Shown: positions 8,639-17,465 of the stretch, one piece after another
Position numbering within the stretch: the stretch's first letter is position 1
Layout of the letters: each line of letters begins with the position of its first letter
NCBI RefSeq assembly: GCF_003053845.1
Contig: NZ_QAYG01000001.1
Coordinates: 936,078-1,000,077 of the forward strand
Length of the DNA stretch: 64,000 bases
From: Breoghania corrubedonensis
GTDB taxonomy: Bacteria; Pseudomonadota; Alphaproteobacteria; Rhizobiales; Stappiaceae
Reading direction: 5' to 3'
Program-made: the position numbers and the translations under genes
The notes under the pieces: model-generated
What the model was told of the DNA's origin: nothing
Database searches by the model: none
The model's input: the letters and a program-made list of their open reading frames with translations, nothing else

Positions 8639-11600
8639 ATGATCAGCTATTCCAATCCCACCGCCGTGCGTCACCAGGGACGGGGCATCCTGATCGCGGA
8701 ACGCACCGTGAGGGACGATGCCGGCACCGTCACGAAACACGAATTCGTCTACAACGTCCTTTCTGGCAACGATGATGTCGTCGACGATGGGCTCGGCTGG
8801 CAGGGTTTCTTTCCGCTTCCCGACAACCCGCAGCAACAGACGAGCCTTGCCGGCTTCAGCGTCTTGCGGCTGCTTGGCCGCGCCACCCCTCGCGGACCGG
8901 TACAGGTGGTCTCCGACGAGACGCACGTCTATCTCTTTCGCGCCCTCAAACAGACCCTGCTCGTGGAGCGCTTCCTTCTCGTCGAGACGTCGAACGCCAA
9001 TGCCCGTGACGGGCGTGGCCTTGCACTGGAACCGGACTGGGAGGTGCGTTTTCGGCGCAGCGCGAGCGCAGACCTGCCGGCTTCCGACAACGACGTCTCT
9101 GCCTACCGCTCTCCAGAGGGGGCGCCCTTCCTGAACCCCCGCCGCTATCTCTCGTTCGCGCCGGGCGAAGGCTCCATCGATCTTGAAACGGGGTTCAGCG
9201 TTGTCCTGATGCCGGGGAGCCAACCGGGGGGAACCGAATGGCGCATCTTCACCGGACAGGGCGATCGAACGCAACTCAATGTCTATGTCGTGCCGCGCCT
9301 GTCCGATGGCTGGTTCGATCTCGGCGCGACATCGCTGGATGAGGCAGGACGCATACAACCCCGCGCATCCTTCGAGCTTTCGCTGGAGAAATCGGGAAAG
9401 ACGGAACCACTCGTCCTGACCGGCTTTCCCGCCACCGCTCTCTACCAGCAACTCGAGCCGATGGTTTCGAGCAACGACGAAGCGGTGCAGATGCGCACGG
9501 TCAATCGTCTCCTCCTCGCGTGTCCTGCCAAGCCCGTCGCCGAAACCGACGCAGCACCCGTAAGCGATGGCGATGCTCTCCTGCTGACACTAGACTTCGA
9601 GGTGGACGTGGCCGGCGGTGTCGCCTTCGACGGCGCGATGAACCAGCCGCTCTTCGCCGGACCCACGGCGGCGGAGGCGTTGTCGGTCGACTTTCCCCTG
9701 CCCAGCGACGCCCGCATCGCCGCACCCATCCGGCTGCCGGGAGACTTCACGTTGCAGGCCTGGCTCTCGCCGCAGCGCGGGCCGGTCGGGGGCGACACCG
9801 CCAACGAGACACGCCAGGTCCTGGGCGGCAGCCAGTCGCCCGAAACGCGGGCTCCGACGCTCGAGATCGTCAACCAGTTCCGGGTCCGGGCATCATTCGG
9901 CACCGGCAGTGAAATCGTCTCGACCATGACGCTCACCAGCGTTCTCGGCTACGGGACGTGGTGCAATGTTACCGCCACCTATGACGGCAATGCGTTCAGG
10001 ATCTTTGTCAACGGGTCCGAGGTCGAGGTCGAAACGCAAGGCCCTCTCGGGGCCAGGCCGGCAGGGGGTGCGATCGACCGCGTCGGACTTTCCCATGGCG
10101 GCTTCGTCGGCCAGATGACGGAGGCGCGGGTATGGTCGCGGGCGCTCTCGTTGGAGGAAATCCTCGACACGGTCTTCACGCCGCTTTCCGGTCCGGCCGA
10201 ACGCACCGGACTTGAGGCCTACTGGCCGATGGATGGCGGAACCGGCACGACAATCGAGGATGCCTCGGGCAATGGCCATGATGCGATGATGGCCGGTTGC
10301 GTGTGGAGCGGCTGGGCGGCTCCGCTTGCGCGCCCCGACCGGCCCATCAACCAGATCGACGCAAAGAGCCGCGCGGTTTCGGCCGGCCTTCTGACGCCCG
10401 AGGACAACTTCCCCGGATTTGGTGCGGTCGCCCCCAATGCCCGCCCCGCCGTGCTTTCGACCGGTGACGGTCCGCTGCATGTCTACTATCCCGGCCCGGG
10501 GCGGGTACTGAGTGTGGCGCGCTGCTCGGGTGTCGCCGCGCGGGCCTTCTTTGTCGGCGGATGGACGGCCCGAGACGGGACCTCGGTGACGCAGGAGACA
10601 GGCGGCCTCGCGTTCGTGACCCGCCAGACGGGGGCCTACAACAGCTTTTCCTCCATCAAGATCAAGGAAGCTCCAGGCGGGATCACCTGCGATGTGGAAT
10701 TCAACGGGCCGGGCGCCGATACCCGGTTCGGCGGCGGTGCGCAGAAACTTCTCGGCCGCAGCGTGCAACCGGCGATCGAAACATGGAAGGGAGTGGCGCG
10801 GCGGGTCGACCTCTTCGAACAGACCCTCAACGGCCGGGCGGTCGGCGATCCCAACGACCCGCGCATCTCGCAGGGGACCGCGGTCTTCTACGATTATTCC
10901 GGCATGTACCGGCAGGCTCTTCTGCGGCTCGGCGCAACGGCGCTTCTCTCCGCCGTACGTTTTGCGAGCCTCAGGCCGAGAGGGCTTGTCCTCGCCGCCC
11001 TTTCCGCCACGCAGGCAGGGGATGAGCTGACGGTCTCGGTGACGCTCGAGAGTGACACGGGCACGCCTGTGCACGCACGTCTGGGTCCGGTCCCGGCAAC
11101 GGCGGCTGCGCTCGTCGATCTCTTCCGCGGTACTTCCGGTGATGCCGCTTATGCGGCGAATGCCGCGTCCACGCCGGTGTGGGGCCTGCCTGGCACGTCA
11201 CGCCATCTCTTTGTCATTGCGCGGCGGTGGGAGGAAAGCGCGCAAGGCAGCAAGCCGGCCGTGAGTGCCGCGCGTTTCACGCTCACGCCCGGCTCGAGCT
11301 TCGAGACGGCGGATTTTGAAGCCGAACTGACGCTGACGAATGACGTTATACGCGCGACGTGGAGCCAGGTGCCGCGCGACGGCGAGGGCTTCATCGCCGC
11401 ATTGCAGGCAGGTACGGCAGCAGAGCAGAAGCAGGTTCTGGCGGAACTTATCTTCCTGGAAGCGCTCGAGGGGCAGCTTCTGAATGTCAACGCAGCGACT
11501 GTCACGAACGTCTCGGACCTGCGTTATGTCACAGGGCTCGTCGGCGCCATTCGTGAAGGCGGCGACGGCGAAATCGGCGGATCGTTCTCGCTCCAGGCGG

Positions 11601-14600
11601 ACGTTCTCCAGGGCGTCGAGGGGCGTAGCGCGACGCCGGGGGGAACGATCGCCTCCGGCCTGTTCTCCGTACAGCCGGTGACGCGCCCCAACCGCGGCTA
11701 TGCCGCGGCGGTGGACCCGGGCGAGACGGGCGGCACGATCGTACTCGCATCGCCGGGACGCAATGGCGGCTGGCTCCGCGACCCGCCGCGCTACGCCATG
11801 TCCTTCGACGGCACAGGTGCGCTCGGGGTCGACCTCGACGCGCTCGTGCCGGCGCCCGACGTCTACGAGCAGGAAGGGCCGGTCACGATCGAGGCATGGT
11901 TGCGGCCGGCCGAATCCCGCTGGGTGCCGAGCGTCGCCGACGAGACTGCCCAGAGCGTGCTGCATTTCTCCTCCGGCCCGGACGGCATCGGTTACGGCCT
12001 TTCCTACCGCCCGAGCGAGACGCCGCGCTTCTTCCGCGACATTTCCTTCGAGATCAGTGACGCGACAGTCCCGGCGGACCAGACGGACGACAAGCTGGTG
12101 CGCGAAGGGGCCTACACCATGCAGGTCTATCTGCGGCCCATGCTGCTGTGGGACGGCGAGTCATGGTTCTTCCGCCGCCTCGACGGAACCGAGGTTCTCG
12201 AGGAACTGTCGATCGCCATACCGGCGGTCAATGGCGGGCAGCCCACCCACTGGAGCCTGGTCTTCAGCTGCGGCGGACAGAAGGTGGCGACGCCGGCCGA
12301 CATTGCGGGTGGAGCCTGGACGATGGTGACGCTGGTGCGCGACAACGAAACGGTGATCCTCTACGTCAACGGCGAGGAGGCCGCGCGCAGCGATGATATC
12401 GCGATGCCGGATGCAGAGATCGACACCTTCGTATTCGCCAACCCCTCCGAGGTGTTCGAATTCGAGCCCAATGAATTCTCGGCCTGGAACATCGCACGCA
12501 ACGCCGAGGAAATCCGCACAAACTACCTCCGTCCGCTGGGTGGATCGGAAACGGGCCTCGTCGCGCTCTTTCCGATGTCGCGGGCGGAGCCGAACCACGG
12601 GCTGATAAACCGCTCGCGCTGGACGTCCACCGTGTATGACACGGTGTTGGGGACGAAGTCCTTATCTCCCTTCTTCACGCGCACCGGCCTGTTTTTCGAC
12701 GTCATCGCCCAGTGCGGCGGCTTCGCGGCGACCACGACCAGTGCCAGCCTTTCGCCGCATCGCTGGCGGCATATCGCGGCCACCCTCGTTCGCCGCGGCG
12801 CACTGCTGACAGGCAATGGTTCGGCCAAGACGGACGGCAAACACAAAACGCAGCTGGGCGAAGGATTTTCGGTCGATGCGCGGGTGTGTCTGTCCTCCCT
12901 GGCCTCTGAACGCCAGGTGATCGCAAGTCGCTTTCAAGGGGCGGAGGAAGACCAGATCTACGAGCTCGGCATTCAGTCGAACGGGCGGGCCTACATCACC
13001 GTTCGTCTCAGTCGCGCGGCGGAGAGTTCGAGTTCGCCGGGGTCGGTGATCTTCACCTTTTTCAGCGACCTGTCACGGCGTATAGAGACCGGCACGCCAC
13101 ATCATGTCGCCGCCAGCCTCAGGTTGGTCACCCTCACCGACAAGACCGACGGCCTGCAGGTGACGGCGCTGGATGCCAGCGTCTACGTCGATGGCCTCGG
13201 CCTGGAACAGATCAGTCCGCCGGCCGCGGGCGTGGTCAACGACTATCGGCTGGTCACGGTGATCGGCGGACGCGGGTCGGGCTACTACATGGCCGGCCAG
13301 ACCGTACGGATCGAAGCAGATGACGCGAGCCGCTTCACGCGGTGGTACGGTACCGTCGAGTTCGAGGGCGGCAGCTCTTCCAACGCGCAAACCACCTTTG
13401 TCATGCCGGAAGACAAGGACTTCCGCGACGTGGTCATCGCGGCCAATGCCTTTACGGATCCGATGAAATTCGCCGATGCGCCGACGCGAACCCGCGTCGG
13501 CATCAGCGGTCCTCCCGCGTCCGGAAACGACCAGCCCAGCGGCACCGGCGCTCTCCACGGGCAGATTTCCGACGTTCGGCTGTGGACGCGTGCATTGCGA
13601 CCGAACGAAGTGGAGGTGATTGCGTCCCAGCCGGGCGCCACGCCCTACGACGACGACCTTCTGTCGTGGTGGCGCTTCGACGAGCAGTCCGGCCGTATCG
13701 CCAAGGATTCTGTCGGCGACAATGACCTGAAGCTCACCTCAAGCACCCTTTGGGGCTGGTTCGATGGGGCATCGGTTTCGATCTTCGCCGACGGGGACCC
13801 CATTGCCACCGCGGGAATGTCCATCCCGCTGAAAAGCAGCTCCCACCGGCAGATGGGGATCGGTGGACGCAGGGACGATAACGGTACCTTGAGCGCCACG
13901 ATGCGCGGCCAGCTCGATGAATTGCGCCTGTGGCGCAGCATTCGAAGCGGTGACGAGATCGTCAACAACATGGCGCGCTACCTGACCGGAGCGGAAACCG
14001 GCCTCATGGGATACTGGCGCTTCGACACCGGCTCGGGCGATATCGTTGTCGACAGGACGGTTCACCTTGGAAACGCCCGCAAATACGACATCGCCGGCGC
14101 GCCCGCAGCGATCCAGTGGACGGCGTCCGAGGCGCCCATCGGCTTCGACGCGCCGGTGGTCGACGACACGCTCGACACACGCAGCAGTCCCGAGGCGATC
14201 GAACTCGCCGACGCGGCGGCGGCGATCGCGGTGTTCGAATATGCCGACACGCTGACAACCGGCGCGGGCGAAAAGCGGAGTGTGCTGAAGCGCAGCTACA
14301 TCTACGAGGGCATCGGCGGACTTGCCGACGAGACCGGCTACAAGGTCGGCGATCTGGAGCGCGTGTATGTCGGGCAGATCCAGAGCGACCCCTCGGTGAT
14401 CGGCTACATCGAAGGCGCGCCGCCTCTCCCCAGCGAGAACCTGATCCGGCCTCTTACCGCCGCACCCTACGTTCACACCTATGCCGGCATCTCCTCGGTA
14501 ACGCTGAACGACACCCAAAGCCAGAACGTGGTCCTGGATTTCTCCAGTTCGAGAGTGCGGACAACCGACATCAAGTTTACCGGAGGCGGAGGTGTCGCGG

Positions 14601-16132
14601 GAAAGAACGATGCCGTCCTCGGCGTGCCTCCGGTCCAGTCGGCGGTGCGCACCACAGAGGCGGAAGTCAATATTTCGACCCACATCCAGTTCCTCAAGGG
14701 GAGCAACAGCGGATCGGGCGACAAGGTGAACTCCGCTGCGGTTCGCAGCCAGAAGCACACGCTCTCGAACGGGGGAAGCTGGGAAGCCAGATCGCCGGAT
14801 GGGCGGTATTTTCTGGAAAGCGGCGAACGGCGCTACGTCCCCTCCAACGTGGGATCGGCGCTGGTGAAGTCACGGGTTGCGGATCTCTTTGCGCTCAAGC
14901 TCCAGGCGACCGGGGCTCTGGTCTCCATGTCCGTGGAGCCCAATCCGGACATCCCGGAGGACATCAACATCATCCGTTTTCCAATCGATCCGCTCTATCA
15001 GCTTGCCGGGTCGCTGGATGGTCGTATCGGGTTGCAGAAGGCACCGCAAACGGAGACGAGCTACTACAAGCCGCGCGACGCCTACACCTTGAAAGACAAG
15101 GTGGAGCGCCAGCGCCAGGCCCTCAAATCCTATTTCGAAAGCACCGACCTTGGCGCCATATTCGAGCCGGAAACCGAGGCGAGCTCCTCGGAGGAGGAAC
15201 GAGATCCGGAGATCCTCCTGCAACAGGCCAGGGATTCGGCGATTGCCCGCAATCCAGCCTTTTCCAGTGAACTGGAAACCCCTTTACGCGACATGGTGAA
15301 CACGTACGTGTGGGTTGCGGGCGGCGGCACCTATGCGGAAAGCGAAGGATTCAGCACGGAACTGACCGAGACCTACAGCGTGGGGCGTTCGGATACGACC
15401 AGTGGAGGCATGAGCTTCGCTTTCGACTACATGTTCGCAAGCGGCAAGATCACGGGTGGCTTCGGGCTTGTGGGCAGCCTGGCGAAGGCTTTCAACGTCA
15501 CCAAGACATTCAGCCGCAACCGCGCCATGACGCTTGAGATATCCGCTTCGCCGGACGGGTTCCCCCACAAGTACGACGCGGCCGGCGAGGATTTCAGCGA
15601 CGAGCTCATCCCCGGCCGGGTGACCAGCTATCGCTTCATGACCTTCTTCCTGGCCAACGAGCCCCAGAACGCCTCCGACCTTTTCACCACGGTGATCGAC
15701 CAGAAGTGGCTGAACCAGTCGCAGGATCCGAACGCGGCGGCGTTGCGCGAGGCCCGGGCAGCGGCAGACAACATCGCGCCGTGGCGGATCATGCACCGCG
15801 TGACCTATGTCAGCCGCATACCGCCCGCTTTCCAGGCGGTTCCGACCATCACCGACGAGATCGCCACCCCGGAGGCGCCAAACCAGGCGCACAATGCGGT
15901 TTTCCTTTATCTGGTACGCGCAAAGCTCTCCACAACAGAACCGGTGCCGGCCTCCGCGATTTCGACCGCGGTGCGCGACGTGCTGGAGAGCGACCTGCCG
16001 CTGCTGCTTCCCTGGTGGGGCGACTACCTCACCGAGGCCAGTGTCGAGAATTCCGCCGCGCAGGGCGAATATGCCGGGATCCTCGGCAACGCCGTCGCCT
16101 ACGCGGTTTCGGTGATCGGCGCCACGGCCTGA
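8639..16132 (+). CDS. Giant LamG/jelly-roll multidomain protein (2,497 aa) with unrecognised C-terminal region
   Basis: No named family covers the whole protein. Seen directly: a beta-rich N-terminus (1-310); a LamG/concanavalin-like domain (about 319-557, with WCNVTATYDGNAFRIFVNG, VWSRALSLEEI and LEAYWPMDGGTG); a long linker; a second LamG-like domain (about 1052-1327, with FDGTGALGV, IEAWLRPAE, ILYVNGEEA); and a third, duplicated LamG region (about 1393-1822, with VRLWTRALRPNEV, LSWWRFDE, LRLWRSIRSGDEI, MGYWRFDTGSG). An InlB-type B-repeat-like insert (GSGYYMAGQTV ... TTFVMPEDKDF) sits near 1538-1602 in the third. The C-terminal third has a charged helical part (about 2140-2220), then a Ser/Thr-rich, Gly-rich amphipathic stretch (2225-2310) and a globular end. 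There is no Sec signal, sortase motif or anchor. It is probably expressed with the upstream collar gene. The function is unknown; a surface, tail-like or secreted carbohydrate-binding effector is possible. Confidence 0.85.
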   Translation: MISYSNPTAVRHQGRGILIAERTVRDDAGTVTKHEFVYNVLSGNDDVVDDGLGWQGFFPLPDNPQQQTSLAGFSVLRLLGRATPRGPVQVVSDETHVYLFRALKQTLLVERFLLVETSNANARDGRGLALEPDWEVRFRRSASADLPASDNDVSAYRSPEGAPFLNPRRYLSFAPGEGSIDLETGFSVVLMPGSQPGGTEWRIFTGQGDRTQLNVYVVPRLSDGWFDLGATSLDEAGRIQPRASFELSLEKSGKTEPLVLTGFPATALYQQLEPMVSSNDEAVQMRTVNRLLLACPAKPVAETDAAPVSDGDALLLTLDFEVDVAGGVAFDGAMNQPLFAGPTAAEALSVDFPLPSDARIAAPIRLPGDFTLQAWLSPQRGPVGGDTANETRQVLGGSQSPETRAPTLEIVNQFRVRASFGTGSEIVSTMTLTSVLGYGTWCNVTATYDGNAFRIFVNGSEVEVETQGPLGARPAGGAIDRVGLSHGGFVGQMTEARVWSRALSLEEILDTVFTPLSGPAERTGLEAYWPMDGGTGTTIEDASGNGHDAMMAGCVWSGWAAPLARPDRPINQIDAKSRAVSAGLLTPEDNFPGFGAVAPNARPAVLSTGDGPLHVYYPGPGRVLSVARCSGVAARAFFVGGWTARDGTSVTQETGGLAFVTRQTGAYNSFSSIKIKEAPGGITCDVEFNGPGADTRFGGGAQKLLGRSVQPAIETWKGVARRVDLFEQTLNGRAVGDPNDPRISQGTAVFYDYSGMYRQALLRLGATALLSAVRFASLRPRGLVLAALSATQAGDELTVSVTLESDTGTPVHARLGPVPATAAALVDLFRGTSGDAAYAANAASTPVWGLPGTSRHLFVIARRWEESAQGSKPAVSAARFTLTPGSSFETADFEAELTLTNDVIRATWSQVPRDGEGFIAALQAGTAAEQKQVLAELIFLEALEGQLLNVNAATVTNVSDLRYVTGLVGAIREGGDGEIGGSFSLQADVLQGVEGRSATPGGTIASGLFSVQPVTRPNRGYAAAVDPGETGGTIVLASPGRNGGWLRDPPRYAMSFDGTGALGVDLDALVPAPDVYEQEGPVTIEAWLRPAESRWVPSVADETAQSVLHFSSGPDGIGYGLSYRPSETPRFFRDISFEISDATVPADQTDDKLVREGAYTMQVYLRPMLLWDGESWFFRRLDGTEVLEELSIAIPAVNGGQPTHWSLVFSCGGQKVATPADIAGGAWTMVTLVRDNETVILYVNGEEAARSDDIAMPDAEIDTFVFANPSEVFEFEPNEFSAWNIARNAEEIRTNYLRPLGGSETGLVALFPMSRAEPNHGLINRSRWTSTVYDTVLGTKSLSPFFTRTGLFFDVIAQCGGFAATTTSASLSPHRWRHIAATLVRRGALLTGNGSAKTDGKHKTQLGEGFSVDARVCLSSLASERQVIASRFQGAEEDQIYELGIQSNGRAYITVRLSRAAESSSSPGSVIFTFFSDLSRRIETGTPHHVAASLRLVTLTDKTDGLQVTALDASVYVDGLGLEQISPPAAGVVNDYRLVTVIGGRGSGYYMAGQTVRIEADDASRFTRWYGTVEFEGGSSSNAQTTFVMPEDKDFRDVVIAANAFTDPMKFADAPTRTRVGISGPPASGNDQPSGTGALHGQISDVRLWTRALRPNEVEVIASQPGATPYDDDLLSWWRFDEQSGRIAKDSVGDNDLKLTSSTLWGWFDGASVSIFADGDPIATAGMSIPLKSSSHRQMGIGGRRDDNGTLSATMRGQLDELRLWRSIRSGDEIVNNMARYLTGAETGLMGYWRFDTGSGDIVVDRTVHLGNARKYDIAGAPAAIQWTASEAPIGFDAPVVDDTLDTRSSPEAIELADAAAAIAVFEYADTLTTGAGEKRSVLKRSYIYEGIGGLADETGYKVGDLERVYVGQIQSDPSVIGYIEGAPPLPSENLIRPLTAAPYVHTYAGISSVTLNDTQSQNVVLDFSSSRVRTTDIKFTGGGGVAGKNDAVLGVPPVQSAVRTTEAEVNISTHIQFLKGSNSGSGDKVNSAAVRSQKHTLSNGGSWEARSPDGRYFLESGERRYVPSNVGSALVKSRVADLFALKLQATGALVSMSVEPNPDIPEDINIIRFPIDPLYQLAGSLDGRIGLQKAPQTETSYYKPRDAYTLKDKVERQRQALKSYFESTDLGAIFEPETEASSSEEERDPEILLQQARDSAIARNPAFSSELETPLRDMVNTYVWVAGGGTYAESEGFSTELTETYSVGRSDTTSGGMSFAFDYMFASGKITGGFGLVGSLAKAFNVTKTFSRNRAMTLEISASPDGFPHKYDAAGEDFSDELIPGRVTSYRFMTFFLANEPQNASDLFTTVIDQKWLNQSQDPNAAALREARAAADNIAPWRIMHRVTYVSRIPPAFQAVPTITDEIATPEAPNQAHNAVFLYLVRAKLSTTEPVPASAISTAVRDVLESDLPLLLPWWGDYLTEASVENSAAQGEYAGILGNAVAYAVSVIGATA

Positions 16133-16157
16133 GAGATCCGCCGCGCGGACCGGATCC

Positions 16158-17465
16158 CTACAGATCGAGCCTGTCGCGAATGCGGTAGGCGAGGACGGAG
16201 GGAGCCAGGAACCAGGGATTGCCCGAATAGAAGGGCCGGGTCTGGAAGGCGAGGCCGTCGAAGGCCGTGCGGCCCGCCTCCTGATCCACCGCCTGCTGGC
16301 CGATGCGCATGCCGAGGTAGCTCGCCATGCCGACGCCCGAACCGCAATAGCCCATCGCGTAGTAGAGACCGCCCTCGCTTCCCAGATGCATGAGTTCGTC
16401 GAAGGAATAGGCGACGAAGCCCACCCAGGAATGCGACACGCGCACGCCGGCAAGCTGCGGGAACAGGCGGACGAGCTCGGTCTGCAGCTTCACGGCGCTT
16501 TTCTTCGGATCGGTTTCCGACAGCGACACACGACCGCCGAAGACGATACGGGTGCGGTCCGGCGACGGTCGGTAGTAATAGACGAGCTTGCGCGTATCCG
16601 ACAGGATCCGGTTGGTCGGCATTACCTCGTCCATCAGGTCGGCTGGAAGCCCCTCTGTCGCGATGACATAGGAGCCGATCGGGATCACGCGGCGGCGGTG
16701 CCAGGGGCTGAGCGGTCCACTGTAGCCGTTGGTCGCCAGCACCACCCGGTCCGCACGCACGACGCCGCGCGACGTGTGGAGCCGGAAGCCGCCGTTCATC
16801 CGCTCCAGCTTGTCCACCCGGCAATGCGCACGGATATCGACCCCTGCCCGTTCGGCCACAGCGAGAAGGCCCGCGTGATAGCGCGCGGGATGAAGGCTCG
16901 CGTGGCGCGGCAGCACCATGCCGCCGTGATAGTGCGGGGTGTCCAGTTCACACGCCATTTCCGCCTTTGGCACGACATAGGCGCCGGTATCGAGCACGGG
17001 GTGCCCGGTCTCGCAGTCCCGTTGCATCGCCTCGAACCGCCGCGCGGTGTGCGCGCCATGGAAACGGCCGCAGACGGCGAAATCGCATTCGATACCTTCC
17101 TGCGTGACGAACCGCTCGATGTGGTCGAGCGAGGCCTGGCCTTCGCGCAGGATGGCTTGCGCACGCTCGCGCCCGTGCCGTCGTGTCAGCGTCTCGAAAG
17201 CGGGCTTGATGGAGGTGGAGACCTGCCCGCCATTGCGCGTGCTGCATCCCCAGCCGGCAGCCTCCGCATCGAGAACGAGCGTGGTAGCCCCGGCCCGTGC
17301 GCTCGCCACGCTTGCGTGAAGGCCAGTGTAGCCGGCCCCCACCACGGCGATATCGACCCGCTCCGGCAAGGGGTCGTCTCGCGTCGCTTTGGCGGCGGGC
17401 GGACGCGGCGCTCCCTCCCACCAGTAAGGCTCGGGCTTGAAATCCTCGGTGAATAGCGCGCTCAT
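16158..17465 (-). CDS. FAD-dependent amine/amino-acid oxidoreductase (DadA/PuuB-like)
   Basis: This 435-residue flavoprotein of the DAO family (PF01266 type) resembles gamma-glutamylputrescine oxidase and related secondary-amine oxidases. It has the dinucleotide-binding motif DIAVVGAGYTGLHASVASARAG (residues about 38-59), STRNGGQVSTS, the VVLATNGYSGPLSPWHRRRVIPIGSY segment, a YYYRPSPDRTRIVFGGR core, and a C-terminal GLYYAMGYCGSGVGMASYLG FAD-binding segment. It starts at an ATG overlapping the GMC gene stop by 4 bp (ATGA). The frame stays open far upstream inside the GMC gene, but that part is shadow sequence. It is the last gene of the ABC transporter operon and so likely oxidises the imported amine or a product of the GMC enzyme. 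The exact substrate cannot be read from sequence. Confidence 0.88.
   Translation of the reverse strand: MSALFTEDFKPEPYWWEGAPRPPAAKATRDDPLPERVDIAVVGAGYTGLHASVASARAGATTLVLDAEAAGWGCSTRNGGQVSTSIKPAFETLTRRHGRERAQAILREGQASLDHIERFVTQEGIECDFAVCGRFHGAHTARRFEAMQRDCETGHPVLDTGAYVVPKAEMACELDTPHYHGGMVLPRHASLHPARYHAGLLAVAERAGVDIRAHCRVDKLERMNGGFRLHTSRGVVRADRVVLATNGYSGPLSPWHRRRVIPIGSYVIATEGLPADLMDEVMPTNRILSDTRKLVYYYRPSPDRTRIVFGGRVSLSETDPKKSAVKLQTELVRLFPQLAGVRVSHSWVGFVAYSFDELMHLGSEGGLYYAMGYCGSGVGMASYLGMRIGQQAVDQEAGRTAFDGLAFQTRPFYSGNPWFLAPSVLAYRIRDRLDL

Noticed and set aside
6867-16132. Interpretation as an intact prophage
   Set aside because: Only collar-like and LamG proteins are present. There is no integrase, capsid, portal, sheath, baseplate or lysis gene, and no attachment-site repeats were seen at the edges.
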